6,593 bases of DNA from WTJY01 sp045105475 (GCA_045105475.1 JBGCDP010000108.1:1-6593); one strand, 5' to 3'. Shown: positions 1 to 6,149, counted from the first letter of the stretch. A program made the numbers and translations. Notes: generated by a model from the sequence alone, not told the origin.

Positions 1-1148
1 CCGGGGACGGACTGTTTGGCTCTGACACGTTTGGTGCACCTGGTGCCGGAGCCGCATATCTAGTGGTTGAAGGGTCCTCAAACGGGACCGCATTTGAACG
101 CACAGACGATCGGCCGTTTCGCTTCCAACCGCTGTCGGTTAAGGCTTTGGCAGATGGGGTAAATACCGGCTTTGGAACACCCGTCCAATTTGAAATCCGC
201 AATGACGATACAGAAGATCACTGTTACGAGCTCGATGTCTCAGTTCCAGAAGGGTGGTCGACTGTGGGATTATCTGTGACTTGTGTCGATGCTGGACAAT
301 CAAAAGTGTTGGATTACTCAGTCTTTATGGGACCATCGGCCATTAATCCTAGCAATCCAAACGGAATGCCCAGCGGAACACAAGGACGAGCTGTACTGGC
401 CGTCTCTGCTACCGATAATCGGGAGCTAAGCGCGGCCGATTTCGCGACCATTACCCGTGTACGTCCGGCCGCATCGATTGAAATTAGCAATCGAGTGCGC
501 TATCTGCGGCCGAATGGGGATCAGGCGGTGCTGCGGTTGTCACTCTTTGACGATCAAGGCTACCCTGTCGTGGACGGTACCACGCTCAATTTGACGACGT
601 CGTTGGGTAGTTTGCCAGCTATGGTGACAACGGTTGAAGGTAGTGCATGGGTGACATTTACGACCGGAAGCGATATCGGTTTAGCCGGAATCGAGGTGAC
701 GAATGGGGCGATCTTAGCTGAAACGACGATTGATATTCAAAAGGCTCTACCTAACACAATCGAACTAACAACGGTAAGCAACAGCTTGGCGGCCGATGGC
801 ACCGCAACAACTGAGTTAACCGCCTTGGTGCTTGATCGCTGGGGTGACCCGGTGGCAGGCTGGCCGGTGCGCGTTAGTTTGCAAGGTAGGAGCGATACCG
901 ACGTTGACCCCACGGTCGGCTCGCTAAACGGTCAAGTTATTGTTGAAGCAAATACCGACATCAATGGGGAGTTAATCTTCACCTACCAGGCTGGAACTCA
1001 GCCAGATGATATTTTGATCCGGGCCGATTTGTTGGTGGCTGAAGGCGGTGGCTTCCGGAGCGCGAAAAGCACCTCCCAAGTCATTACGCTATCGGGTGAT
1101 GCCCCATCAAACGGATTCAAGATTTTGTTGCCGATGATCGGCCGGTAA
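1..1148 (+). CDS. C-terminal part of a secreted or surface Ig-domain protein (5' end outside window)
   Basis: The reading frame is open from the left edge (first full codon at 3) to TAA at 1146-1148, about 381 codons. A GTG at 63 is in frame, but codons before it continue the same protein (GDGLFGSDTFGAPGAG...), so the true start lies outside the window. Domains judged by eye: about 165-460 resembles a NEW3/NPCBM-associated Ig-like domain (PEGW motif, pG-x-S turn, two cysteines that could pair). About 475-745 and 750-1110 resemble two tandem bacterial Ig-like (Big_1/invasin) domains; the second has the typical 'ADGTATTELTALVLDRWGDPV' pattern, broken here after 20 residues. The last residues ILLPMIGR resemble the short LP tails of exported Chloroflexota proteins. 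The catalytic or adhesive N-terminal part is not visible, so no function can be given. Extracellular location is inferred. The stop is 3 bp from that of the convergent sulfatase. Confidence 0.8.
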   Translation, partial: GDGLFGSDTFGAPGAGAAYLVVEGSSNGTAFERTDDRPFRFQPLSVKALADGVNTGFGTPVQFEIRNDDTEDHCYELDVSVPEGWSTVGLSVTCVDAGQSKVLDYSVFMGPSAINPSNPNGMPSGTQGRAVLAVSATDNRELSAADFATITRVRPAASIEISNRVRYLRPNGDQAVLRLSLFDDQGYPVVDGTTLNLTTSLGSLPAMVTTVEGSAWVTFTTGSDIGLAGIEVTNGAILAETTIDIQKALPNTIELTTVSNSLAADGTATTELTALVLDRWGDPVAGWPVRVSLQGRSDTDVDPTVGSLNGQVIVEANTDINGELIFTYQAGTQPDDILIRADLLVAEGGGFRSAKSTSQVITLSGDAPSNGFKILLPMIGR

Positions 1149-1164
1149 GGTCTAAAAGACCGGC
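1141..1164. terminator. possible bidirectional terminator hairpin across two convergent stops
   Basis: GCCGGT (1141-1146) pairs with ACCGGC (1159-1164). An alternative stem, GGTC (1149-1152) with GACC (1158-1161), excludes the first because both use 1159-1161. The structure covers the stop codons of both convergent genes. No clear T-run follows on either strand, so it is at best a weak or factor-assisted terminator. The arms also lie within the final codons of the two genes, so the pairing may be coincidental. Confidence 0.3.
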
Positions 1165-2609
1165 TGCCAATCTTCACCCCAAGCTAGTTTCCAAAACCAC
1201 GGCTTGTCAGAGTTAGATTTCACACAGCCGCCGTGCCACAGGTCCCAATCAGGATGGGCCAAACTATCAAAACGATTGTCGAGTTGCGCTTGTAGCTCGG
1301 CAATCGTTTTTGCATGTGTGGGTGAATCGATGAGGTTTGTGCGCTCGTCAGGATCGGCATTTAGATCATAAAGCTCATTGGACAGCGGGTGGTCTGCATT
1401 TTCCTGATAGCGTGACATGTAAAGCCACTCGTCTGTCCGGATCGCTCGTGTCTCTTCCGTTTCCATCAAAACCGCATTTTCCCAATCGGCCGATGTATCT
1501 GCTTCAATCAACGGCCGCAGATTTTTGGTGGCCGTTTTGCCTTTCGGAAGGTCGCATCCAGCAAGATCAAGCAGCGTTGGGAAAAGATCAATCTGGCTAA
1601 TTGTCTGATCGGCCGTTTGTCCGGCCGGTATCGATCCCGGCTGGCGCATGATGATCGGGATGTGGAATGAGGCAGCGTGGGTGTTGGCGGGCCATGTCGC
1701 TTGCCCATGCCCCCAATAGCCGTGTGCGCCGGTCGAAAAGCCGTGATCGGTTGTGTAGATGACGAGCGTATCTTTTGACAGGTTTTGTTGGTCGAGCGTG
1801 TCGAGTACACGGCCGACTGAATCATCGACCAAAGTCATTTGTGAATAATAATTCCGCAGCGTTTCCAGATTGTTCGGCATCCGCAGTAGGGCTGAATAGT
1901 CGAGGCCGTGGCCGCTGTTTTTATGTTGCCACATCACCTTGGCAATTGTTTCACGAGATAGCGGCTCACGCGGTGCGGAGGACATCGGGCTGTCATCGTA
2001 TAAATGGCCGAAACGATGTTGGGCTTGCCCACCGATGCAGGGCCAATGGCCGTATGGGCCGTTGAGCGGCATGAACAAGAAGAAGGGGTTTTGCCCGTCT
2101 CGCTGTTCTAAATAGTCGATCGTTTTATCGGTGAAGAAATCAACGCTGTGCCCTTCAGATTGATAGGTTTCTCCGTTTTCGATGATTGTGTTCCCCCAAA
2201 AATCAACCGTATGGCCGTGTGGGAATGTGACCCAGTGGTCAAAGTTGTTTTTGACTTGACGGGCATCGCCCAAATGATATTTGCCGATGAGGGCGGTGTC
2301 GTAGCCGTTGTGTTTGAGCAGTTCGGGGAGTGTTTTGAACTCTTCGATGGCGTTCCATCCGGCCGGGAGCTTGTCCGGTGTGCGGTCATCGATCCATGTG
2401 TGAATGCCGTGTTGGGACGGCATCAGGCCGGTGAGGACGCTCGCTCGGCAGGGGGAGCACATGGCGTTGACGCAGTATGCTTGGTCAAACTTGAGACCTT
2501 CGGCCGCCATTTGGTCGATTCGTGGCGTGTGGATTTCAGTGTTGCCGTGGCAACCGAGCATTTCGGCCGAGTGGTTGTCGCTCATGATAAGCAGAATATT
2601 GGGGCGCAT
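1152..2609 (-). CDS. type I (formylglycine-dependent) sulfatase
   Basis: A complete 485-residue protein of the sulfatase / alkaline phosphatase superfamily, which hydrolyses sulfate esters. It begins MRPNILLIMSDNH, the usual N-terminal strand, with metal ligand D11; the next residue is N12 where many members have a second Asp. C51-S-P-C-R55 fits the C-x-P-x-R signature whose cysteine is converted to formylglycine by a separate maturase, not seen here. Further conserved sites are K110/H112 (GKYHLG) and D288-H289 (TTDHG), the second metal and active-site cluster. The C-terminal part has the usual 'ELYDLNADPDERTNL' block. No signal peptide or membrane segment is visible, so a cytoplasmic enzyme is suggested. 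The start is ATG at 2609-2607, with GAGG four bases upstream (2614-2617). The substrate cannot be told from sequence; heparan, choline or other sulfates are all possible. The gene appears to be transcribed alone, downstream of a terminator. Confidence 0.93.
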   Translation of the reverse strand: MRPNILLIMSDNHSAEMLGCHGNTEIHTPRIDQMAAEGLKFDQAYCVNAMCSPCRASVLTGLMPSQHGIHTWIDDRTPDKLPAGWNAIEEFKTLPELLKHNGYDTALIGKYHLGDARQVKNNFDHWVTFPHGHTVDFWGNTIIENGETYQSEGHSVDFFTDKTIDYLEQRDGQNPFFLFMPLNGPYGHWPCIGGQAQHRFGHLYDDSPMSSAPREPLSRETIAKVMWQHKNSGHGLDYSALLRMPNNLETLRNYYSQMTLVDDSVGRVLDTLDQQNLSKDTLVIYTTDHGFSTGAHGYWGHGQATWPANTHAASFHIPIIMRQPGSIPAGQTADQTISQIDLFPTLLDLAGCDLPKGKTATKNLRPLIEADTSADWENAVLMETEETRAIRTDEWLYMSRYQENADHPLSNELYDLNADPDERTNLIDSPTHAKTIAELQAQLDNRFDSLAHPDWDLWHGGCVKSNSDKPWFWKLAWGEDWQPVF

Positions 2610-2678
2610 TTTTCCTCGATTTTTGTGAGTTGAATTTAGATGTGAACCTCAGACATCTTAGCCAACCCTGCCTAGAAT

Positions 2679-2712
2679 GCAAAAGCAAAACGACCCTCCC
2701 GAAGGAGAGCCG
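2679..2712 (-). terminator. Rho-independent terminator with UUCG tetraloop
   Basis: In the minus-strand transcript, CGGCUCUCC (2712-2704) pairs with GGAGGGUCG (2699-2691) around a UUCG loop (2703-2700). This is a 9-bp stem with two G-U pairs, closed by the very stable C(UUCG)G loop. It is followed by UUUUGCUUUUGC (2690-2679). The orientation fits termination of transcripts coming from aceA, about 200 nt past its stop, before the sulfatase gene. Confidence 0.8.
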
Positions 2713-2761
2713 CTTTGACCTAGAAAGAACCGAATTGAAAAAAAGATTCAGGTTGAAAGTG

Positions 2762-2774
2762 GTAGTTAAACTAC
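2762..2774. repeat. 13-bp palindrome GTAGTT-A-AACTAC
   Basis: A perfect 6-bp inverted repeat around one central base, lying between the aceA 3' repeat cluster and the terminator. It could be a protein-binding site or a small hairpin. No second copy was seen in the window, and its function is unknown. Confidence 0.4.
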
Positions 2775-2784
2775 TGGCCACAAA

Positions 2785-2892
2785 CTAGTGCTTCGTCAAA
2801 CTTCTTTTGAATGGTAGTCGTATTCAATTGACGAAGCCTAAAGTGTTTTTAGTTATTTCCAACCTAGCAATATTTCTTTGACAAAACACTAG
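2785..2892 (-). repeat. inverted-repeat cluster in the aceA 3' region
   Basis: Arm A, CTAGTGCTTCGTCAAA (2785-2800), is the inverted match of arm C (2877-2892) at 14 of 16 positions. In the minus-strand RNA both mismatches become G-U pairs, giving an uninterrupted 16-bp stem. Inside it, arm B, TTGACGAAGC (2828-2837), is also a perfect 10-bp complement of arm A (2790-2799), so B and C compete for A. A further 6-bp stem, TTGAAT/ATTCAA (2807-2812, 2822-2827), sits within the A-B loop, and AGTGTTTT/AAAACACT (2842-2849, 2883-2890) is another pairing. The cluster starts about 20 nt after the aceA stop and may stabilise or regulate the 3' end of the mRNA. Confidence 0.6.
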
Positions 2893-2911
2893 CGAAAGGC
2901 TGACCATTGGT

Positions 2912-4243
2912 TTAATGATCGAACTGCGCTTCCTCCGTCGAACCCTCCATCGCAGTTGTTGATGCTTGCCCAGCCATAATCGTTTGCTGAACCCCATCGA
3001 AGTAACCGGCCCCAACAAAGCTTTGATGCTTGATCGCCTTAAAGCCTTCTGGCTCTAAATCAAACTCACGCTGTTGCATTTCTGAGTAAGCGCCCATGCC
3101 TCGTTTTGAATAGCCGCTGGCGAGTTCAAACATGCCTAAGTTGAGGTTGTGGAACCCGGCCAAGGTTACAAACTGGAAGCAATACCCCATCTTTCCGATT
3201 TCTTCTTGGAAGGTTTCAATGGTGTCCACGTCGATGTTATGGCGCCAGTTGAAGCTTGGTGAGCAGTTGTAGGCTAATTTCTTGCCAGGGAACTCTGCGT
3301 GGATCGCTTCGGCGAATTTGCGGCACTGTTCGAGGTTAGGTGTGCTGGTTTCGAGCCAAATCACATCGGCGTATGGGGCATAGGCCAAACCACGCATGAT
3401 GCCGTACTCCAGGCCACAATCTACCGGATAGAACCCTTCGGCCGTCCGTTCCGCCCCTTCGATGATAAACGGATGGTCCCGCTCGTCTACATTGCTCGAT
3501 AGGAGCTTGCCTGACTCAGCGTCAGTGCGAGCCACAACGATGCTGGGAACACCCTCAACGTCGGTCGCTAAGCGTGCGGCCGTTAGCTTGTTGATCGCCT
3601 CTTGAACCGGAACCACAACCTTGCCACCCATATGGCCACATTTTTTAGCTGAAGAGAGTTGGTCTTCAAAATGGACCGCTGCGGCGCCCGCTTCGATGAA
3701 CGATTTCATCAGTTCAAAAGCGTTTAGATTGCCGCCAAACCCAGCTTCACCGTCGGCAAAAATCGGCGCCATCCAATGGATGCTTTTGTCACCGTTCATG
3801 TGTGCGATTTGGTCAGCCCGTTGCAAGGCGTTGTTGATCCGTTTAGCTAATTTTGGTGCTGAATCATAGGGGTAAATCGATTGGTCGGGGTAGGTTTGTC
3901 CCCAAGAGTTGGCATCGGCCGCCACTTGCCAGCCCGACAGATAAATGCCTTTTAGCCCAGCTTGAACCATCTGAACCGCCTGCATCCCGCTCAACGCCCC
4001 TAGCGTGCGCACAAATGGCTCCGTTTCCATGAGTTCCCACAGTCGCTCAGCTCCCATCTTGGCGATGGTATGTTCAACTTTAAAGCTGCCGCGCAGTTTT
4101 AAAACTTCTTCAGGACCATACGGCCGTTCAATACCGGCCCAGCGGGGATTGGTTGCCCAATCTTGTGCCATTTTTTCTGCTTCTGATTTGTTGCCGTTCC
4201 CATTCTTGTGGGTGCCGTTTACGTGACCGTTTGTGTTGCTCAT
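2912..4243 (-). CDS. aceA: isocitrate lyase
   Basis: Cleaves isocitrate to glyoxylate and succinate in the cytoplasm, the first step of the glyoxylate shunt. The protein has 443 residues, close to the roughly 434 of the E. coli enzyme. K200-K201-C202-G203-H204 is the family active-site signature, with C202 as the catalytic base. Flanking conserved blocks are ADGEAGFGG (163-171), HFEDQL (191-196), ARTDAESG (238-245), NCSPSFNW (326-333) and the C-terminal GSTEEAQF. The first 22 or so residues are an Asn/Gly/His/Lys-rich low-complexity tail (NGHVNGTHKNGNGNK) that precedes the normal start of homology. The ATG at 4243-4241 is supported by GGAGAGA at 4254-4248. The gene lies 134 bp downstream of aceB in the same direction, so the two are probably partly co-transcribed. 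A hairpin in that gap may reduce read-through. Confidence 0.98.
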   Translation of the reverse strand: MSNTNGHVNGTHKNGNGNKSEAEKMAQDWATNPRWAGIERPYGPEEVLKLRGSFKVEHTIAKMGAERLWELMETEPFVRTLGALSGMQAVQMVQAGLKGIYLSGWQVAADANSWGQTYPDQSIYPYDSAPKLAKRINNALQRADQIAHMNGDKSIHWMAPIFADGEAGFGGNLNAFELMKSFIEAGAAAVHFEDQLSSAKKCGHMGGKVVVPVQEAINKLTAARLATDVEGVPSIVVARTDAESGKLLSSNVDERDHPFIIEGAERTAEGFYPVDCGLEYGIMRGLAYAPYADVIWLETSTPNLEQCRKFAEAIHAEFPGKKLAYNCSPSFNWRHNIDVDTIETFQEEIGKMGYCFQFVTLAGFHNLNLGMFELASGYSKRGMGAYSEMQQREFDLEPEGFKAIKHQSFVGAGYFDGVQQTIMAGQASTTAMEGSTEEAQFDH

Positions 4244-4270
4244 AATATCTCTCCGAATTTAAATTTGGGT

Positions 4271-4285
4271 GGGAGAATACCTCCC
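4271..4285 (-). other. small hairpin in the aceA leader
   Basis: GGGAG (4271-4275) and CTCCC (4281-4285) form a 5-bp stem with a 5-nt loop, 28-42 nt before the aceA start. It leaves the ribosome binding site (4248-4254) free. Short stems of this size are common by chance, so any role in translation or mRNA stability is conjecture. Confidence 0.3.
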
Positions 4286-4295
4286 GAGGATGGGT

Positions 4296-4313
4296 AATAT
4301 TTTTGAAAATATT
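4296..4313. repeat. 18-bp AT-rich palindrome AATATTTT-TG-AAAATATT
   Basis: A perfect 8-bp inverted repeat around two central bases, lying directly after the aceB-aceA hairpin in the direction of transcription. It may act as the A/U-rich tail of that terminator or as a binding site near a possible internal aceA promoter. No good -35/-10 pair was found around it. Confidence 0.4.
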
Positions 4314-4316
4314 TAA

Positions 4317-4344
4317 GTAGGACCAAGGTATTCCTTGGTCCTAC
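4317..4344 (-). terminator. perfect 12-bp hairpin between aceB and aceA
   Basis: GTAGGACCAAGG (4317-4328) and CCTTGGTCCTAC (4333-4344) form a flawless 12-bp stem with a 4-nt loop, 33 nt after the aceB stop. In the minus-strand transcript it is followed by UUAAAUAUUUUC, A/U-rich but with an interrupted U-run. It could terminate part of the aceB transcripts or act as a 3' stabiliser when the mRNA is cut. Either would set the aceB to aceA ratio. Confidence 0.65.
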
Positions 4345-4377
4345 AGGGTTTGTTTTTAGGTTAGTTGTTGCTAATGG

Positions 4378-5994
4378 TTAGCAGAGGTGTGTGTAGCCTA
4401 TGAGGGTTAAGAAATCGACAAAAGCGTCATCTGAAATTAGATCGTCGAGCAGTTTGGCTGCTAAGACAAACTCTCCGTTGTTGAATCCTTCATCTCCCAG
4501 TTGATCATGGATTGCGTCAAGCTCTTGGCGAATGATGGTGCGGCAAAGAGATAGAGTTACCGGCCGACCGTCTGCGAGAACAGCATCAGGATGGTGGATC
4601 CAATTCCAGAGCTGTGCACGTGAAATTTCGGCCGTGGCTGTATCTTCCATCATGTTGTACAGGGCTGCGGCTCCATGACCTTGTAACCATGAGTTCATGT
4701 ATAAAATCGCAACATTGATGTTTTTACACAGCCCTTTATTGGTGATTTTTCCACCTTCAATTTCGAAGTTGCGCAAGTTTTCAGCAGTGACATTGACATC
4801 GTCCCGTTGCCGGCCGATTTGATTGGGCTTATGAACCAGCACATCTTCAAAGATGCGGGTCACCATCGGTACCAAGTCTGGATGAGCCACCCATGTACCA
4901 TCACATCCGGCTTTTACCTCGCGCCATTTGTCATTGCGAACCTTTTCCATAGCGGCTTGGGTAACTTGTTTGTCTTTGCGATTGGGGATGAAGGCTGACA
5001 TGCCCCCCATCGCGTGTGCGCCCCGTTTGTGGCATGTTTTGATCAGCAGATCGGTATATGCCTGCATAAAGGGGGCGGTCATACCGATTTGATTGCGATC
5101 TGGCAAAAGAAAATCGGGCTGATTACGGAACTTTTTAATCACGCTAAAGATGTAGTCCCAGCGGCCGGCGTTAAGTCCGGCCGAGTGTTGGCGTAATTCG
5201 TAAAGAATTTCATCCATTTCATAAGCGGCCGAAATCGTCTCGATAAGTACCGTCGCTTTGATCGTTCCGCGGTCGATATCTAGCTCATCTTGCGCCATGT
5301 TGAAAACATCGTTCCACCAGCGGGCTTCAAGGTGACTTTCTAGTTTAGGAATATAAAAGTAAGGGCCAAAACCACCGCTGATTAAGCGTTTTGCATTATG
5401 GAAAAAGTAAACGCCAAAATCAAAGAGACTGGCTGAAATTGATTTTCCTTGAACCTGTACATGCTCCTCTTCCAAATGTAAGCCGCGCGGCCGAACGAAC
5501 AATACGGCATGATCAGAGTTTAGTTTGTACTCTTTACCAGCTTGTGAAGTAAAGTCCACTTCGTTGCGAATGGCTCTGCGTAGATTGCGCTGCCCCTCAA
5601 CCATGTTGCTCCAAGAAGGTGAGTTGGCATCTTCAAAGTCGGCCATGAAAACATCTGCGCCAGAATTAAGTGCATTGATGACCATTTTACGATCAGTTGG
5701 TCCGGTAATTTCTACCCATCGTTTTTGAATGTGGATGGGTACCGGTGCAACCTGCCAGCTGCCGGACCGAATATCGGCCGTTTCTGGCAAGAAATCGGGC
5801 AGCTTGCCATTGTCGATTTCGACTTGGCGAGCTTGACGCGCCTTAAGCAAACAGCGGCGGCGATCGCCAAATGCACGCTCGAGTTTGGCGACAAACTCAA
5901 GTGCGTGGGGGGATAAAATTCCGGCCGTTTCGACAGTGTGGGCACAATCGATTCCGGATTTGGTTGTCATTCGGGCTGGCATAAAATCAATCAT
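4378..5994 (-). CDS. aceB: malate synthase A
   Basis: Condenses glyoxylate with acetyl-CoA to give malate, the second step of the glyoxylate shunt, in the cytoplasm. The protein has 538 residues (E. coli AceB 533), so it is full length. The PROSITE malate synthase signature is complete at R268-F283 (RQHSAGLNAGRWDYIF). Other conserved sites are ADFEDANSPSW (118-128), the active-site RPRG loop (168-171), E252 and D280 as likely Mg ligands, and MEDTATAEISR (449-459) with D451 as the expected catalytic base. The C-terminal DFLTLIGY fits the A-isoform. ATG at 5994-5992 is preferred because GAGAAG lies upstream. In-frame ATGs at codons 5 and 9 lack such a site, although codon 9 is close to where homology begins. 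It is the first gene of the aceB-aceA pair, with its own promoter and palindromic sites upstream. Confidence 0.97.
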   Translation of the reverse strand: MIDFMPARMTTKSGIDCAHTVETAGILSPHALEFVAKLERAFGDRRRCLLKARQARQVEIDNGKLPDFLPETADIRSGSWQVAPVPIHIQKRWVEITGPTDRKMVINALNSGADVFMADFEDANSPSWSNMVEGQRNLRRAIRNEVDFTSQAGKEYKLNSDHAVLFVRPRGLHLEEEHVQVQGKSISASLFDFGVYFFHNAKRLISGGFGPYFYIPKLESHLEARWWNDVFNMAQDELDIDRGTIKATVLIETISAAYEMDEILYELRQHSAGLNAGRWDYIFSVIKKFRNQPDFLLPDRNQIGMTAPFMQAYTDLLIKTCHKRGAHAMGGMSAFIPNRKDKQVTQAAMEKVRNDKWREVKAGCDGTWVAHPDLVPMVTRIFEDVLVHKPNQIGRQRDDVNVTAENLRNFEIEGGKITNKGLCKNINVAILYMNSWLQGHGAAALYNMMEDTATAEISRAQLWNWIHHPDAVLADGRPVTLSLCRTIIRQELDAIHDQLGDEGFNNGEFVLAAKLLDDLISDDAFVDFLTLIGYTHLC

Positions 5995-6042
5995 AAGTCT
6001 TCTCTGTTGTTAAAAGTGGGTCTTTCCTAGAATAACTCTTTT

Positions 6043-6056
6043 AGCGAATATTCGCT
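6043..6056. promoter_or_regulatory. candidate operator 1, AGCGAATATTCGCT
   Basis: A perfect 14-bp palindrome just downstream of the predicted aceB transcription start, centred near +10. An identical copy lies 69 bp away and there are no others in the window. A protein bound here would block initiation or clearance, as expected for a repressor of the glyoxylate shunt. The regulator is unknown; an IclR-, TetR- or GntR-type protein is possible but not shown by the sequence. Confidence 0.7.
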
Positions 6057-6066
6057 GATTGTGAAA

Positions 6067-6094
6067 ATAGTAACAAAGTTTTCTTCGCTGTCAA
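6067..6094 (-). promoter_or_regulatory. predicted sigma-70-type promoter of aceB
   Basis: On the minus strand, TTGACA (6094-6089) is a perfect -35 box. It is followed after 16 bp by TACTAT (6072-6067), which matches the -10 consensus at 4 of 6 positions, including the key first two and last two. The start of transcription is expected near 6060, giving a leader of about 66 nt. TATTTT three bases further on is an alternative -10 with a less favourable 19-bp spacer. Confidence 0.65.
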
Positions 6095-6107
6095 GAGAAT
6101 TTACGCT
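6094..6107. promoter_or_regulatory. degenerate third copy of the operator motif
   Basis: AGAGAATTTACGCT matches the palindrome AGCGAATATTCGCT at 11 of 14 positions. It lies directly against the -35 box of the aceB promoter, sharing one base with it. A further half site, TTCGCT, occurs at 6084-6089. The placement suggests cooperative binding by the same regulator, but degenerate matches in AT-rich DNA can be chance. Confidence 0.45.
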
Positions 6108-6111
6108 TTCC

Positions 6112-6125
6112 AGCGAATATTCGCT
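6112..6125. promoter_or_regulatory. candidate operator 2, AGCGAATATTCGCT
   Basis: Identical to the palindrome at 6043-6056 and centred near -58 relative to the predicted aceB start. Together the two perfect sites bracket the promoter, an arrangement seen with repressors that bind on both sides or loop DNA. The 69-bp spacing is not a whole number of helical turns, which speaks somewhat against simple looping. Confidence 0.7.
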
Positions 6126-6149
6126 ACAAGCAGAAGTCTGCCATATTCC

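Larger units (their letters stand above)
2610..2911. other. 302-bp spacer between aceA and the sulfatase gene
   Basis: No convincing gene is present. On the minus strand the order is aceA stop, a cluster of related inverted repeats (2785-2892), a 13-bp palindrome (2762-2774), a UUCG-loop terminator (2679-2712) and then the sulfatase leader. A weak promoter candidate for the sulfatase is TTGCAT (2682-2677), 16 bp, TAAGAT (2660-2655), which overlaps the terminator tail. Unlike the flanking genes, this spacer has no CGGCCG. Confidence 0.7.
111..5927. repeat. highly iterated palindrome CGGCCG (27 copies)
   Basis: Hand count of starts: 111, 433, 466, 507, 790, 1139; 1487, 1512, 1610, 1622, 1810, 2360, 2501, 2564; 3439, 3577, 3916, 4121; 4561, 4629, 4811, 5162, 5178, 5226, 5488, 5775, 5922. 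All lie in coding sequence and none in the spacers. Codon phase is xCG-GCC-Gxx in 17, CGG-CCG in 6 and GGC-CGx in 4. About 1.6 copies would be expected at equal base frequencies. Confidence 0.85.

Noticed and set aside
63..65. GTG as the start of the first gene
   Set aside because: The frame stays open to the left edge and the upstream codons read as continuous protein. No ribosome binding site is evident before 63.
2148..2633. 161-codon plus-strand ORF opposite the sulfatase
   Set aside because: It lies fully antisense to the conserved N-terminal half of the sulfatase and has no recognisable domain. It is a shadow frame.
2536..2781. 81-codon minus-strand ORF running from the spacer into the sulfatase gene
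   Set aside because: It overlaps the real sulfatase start in another frame, spans the terminator hairpin and has no recognisable features.
2785..2892. Small insertion element bounded by the 16-bp inverted repeats
   Set aside because: The interior is too short for a transposase and there is no clear target-site duplication. The third related arm and the sense-strand G-U pattern fit RNA structure better.
4254..4268. AATTTAAATT palindrome before aceA as an operator
   Set aside because: A 10-bp A/T-only palindrome next to the ribosome binding site is expected by chance in an AT-rich leader, and no second copy was seen.
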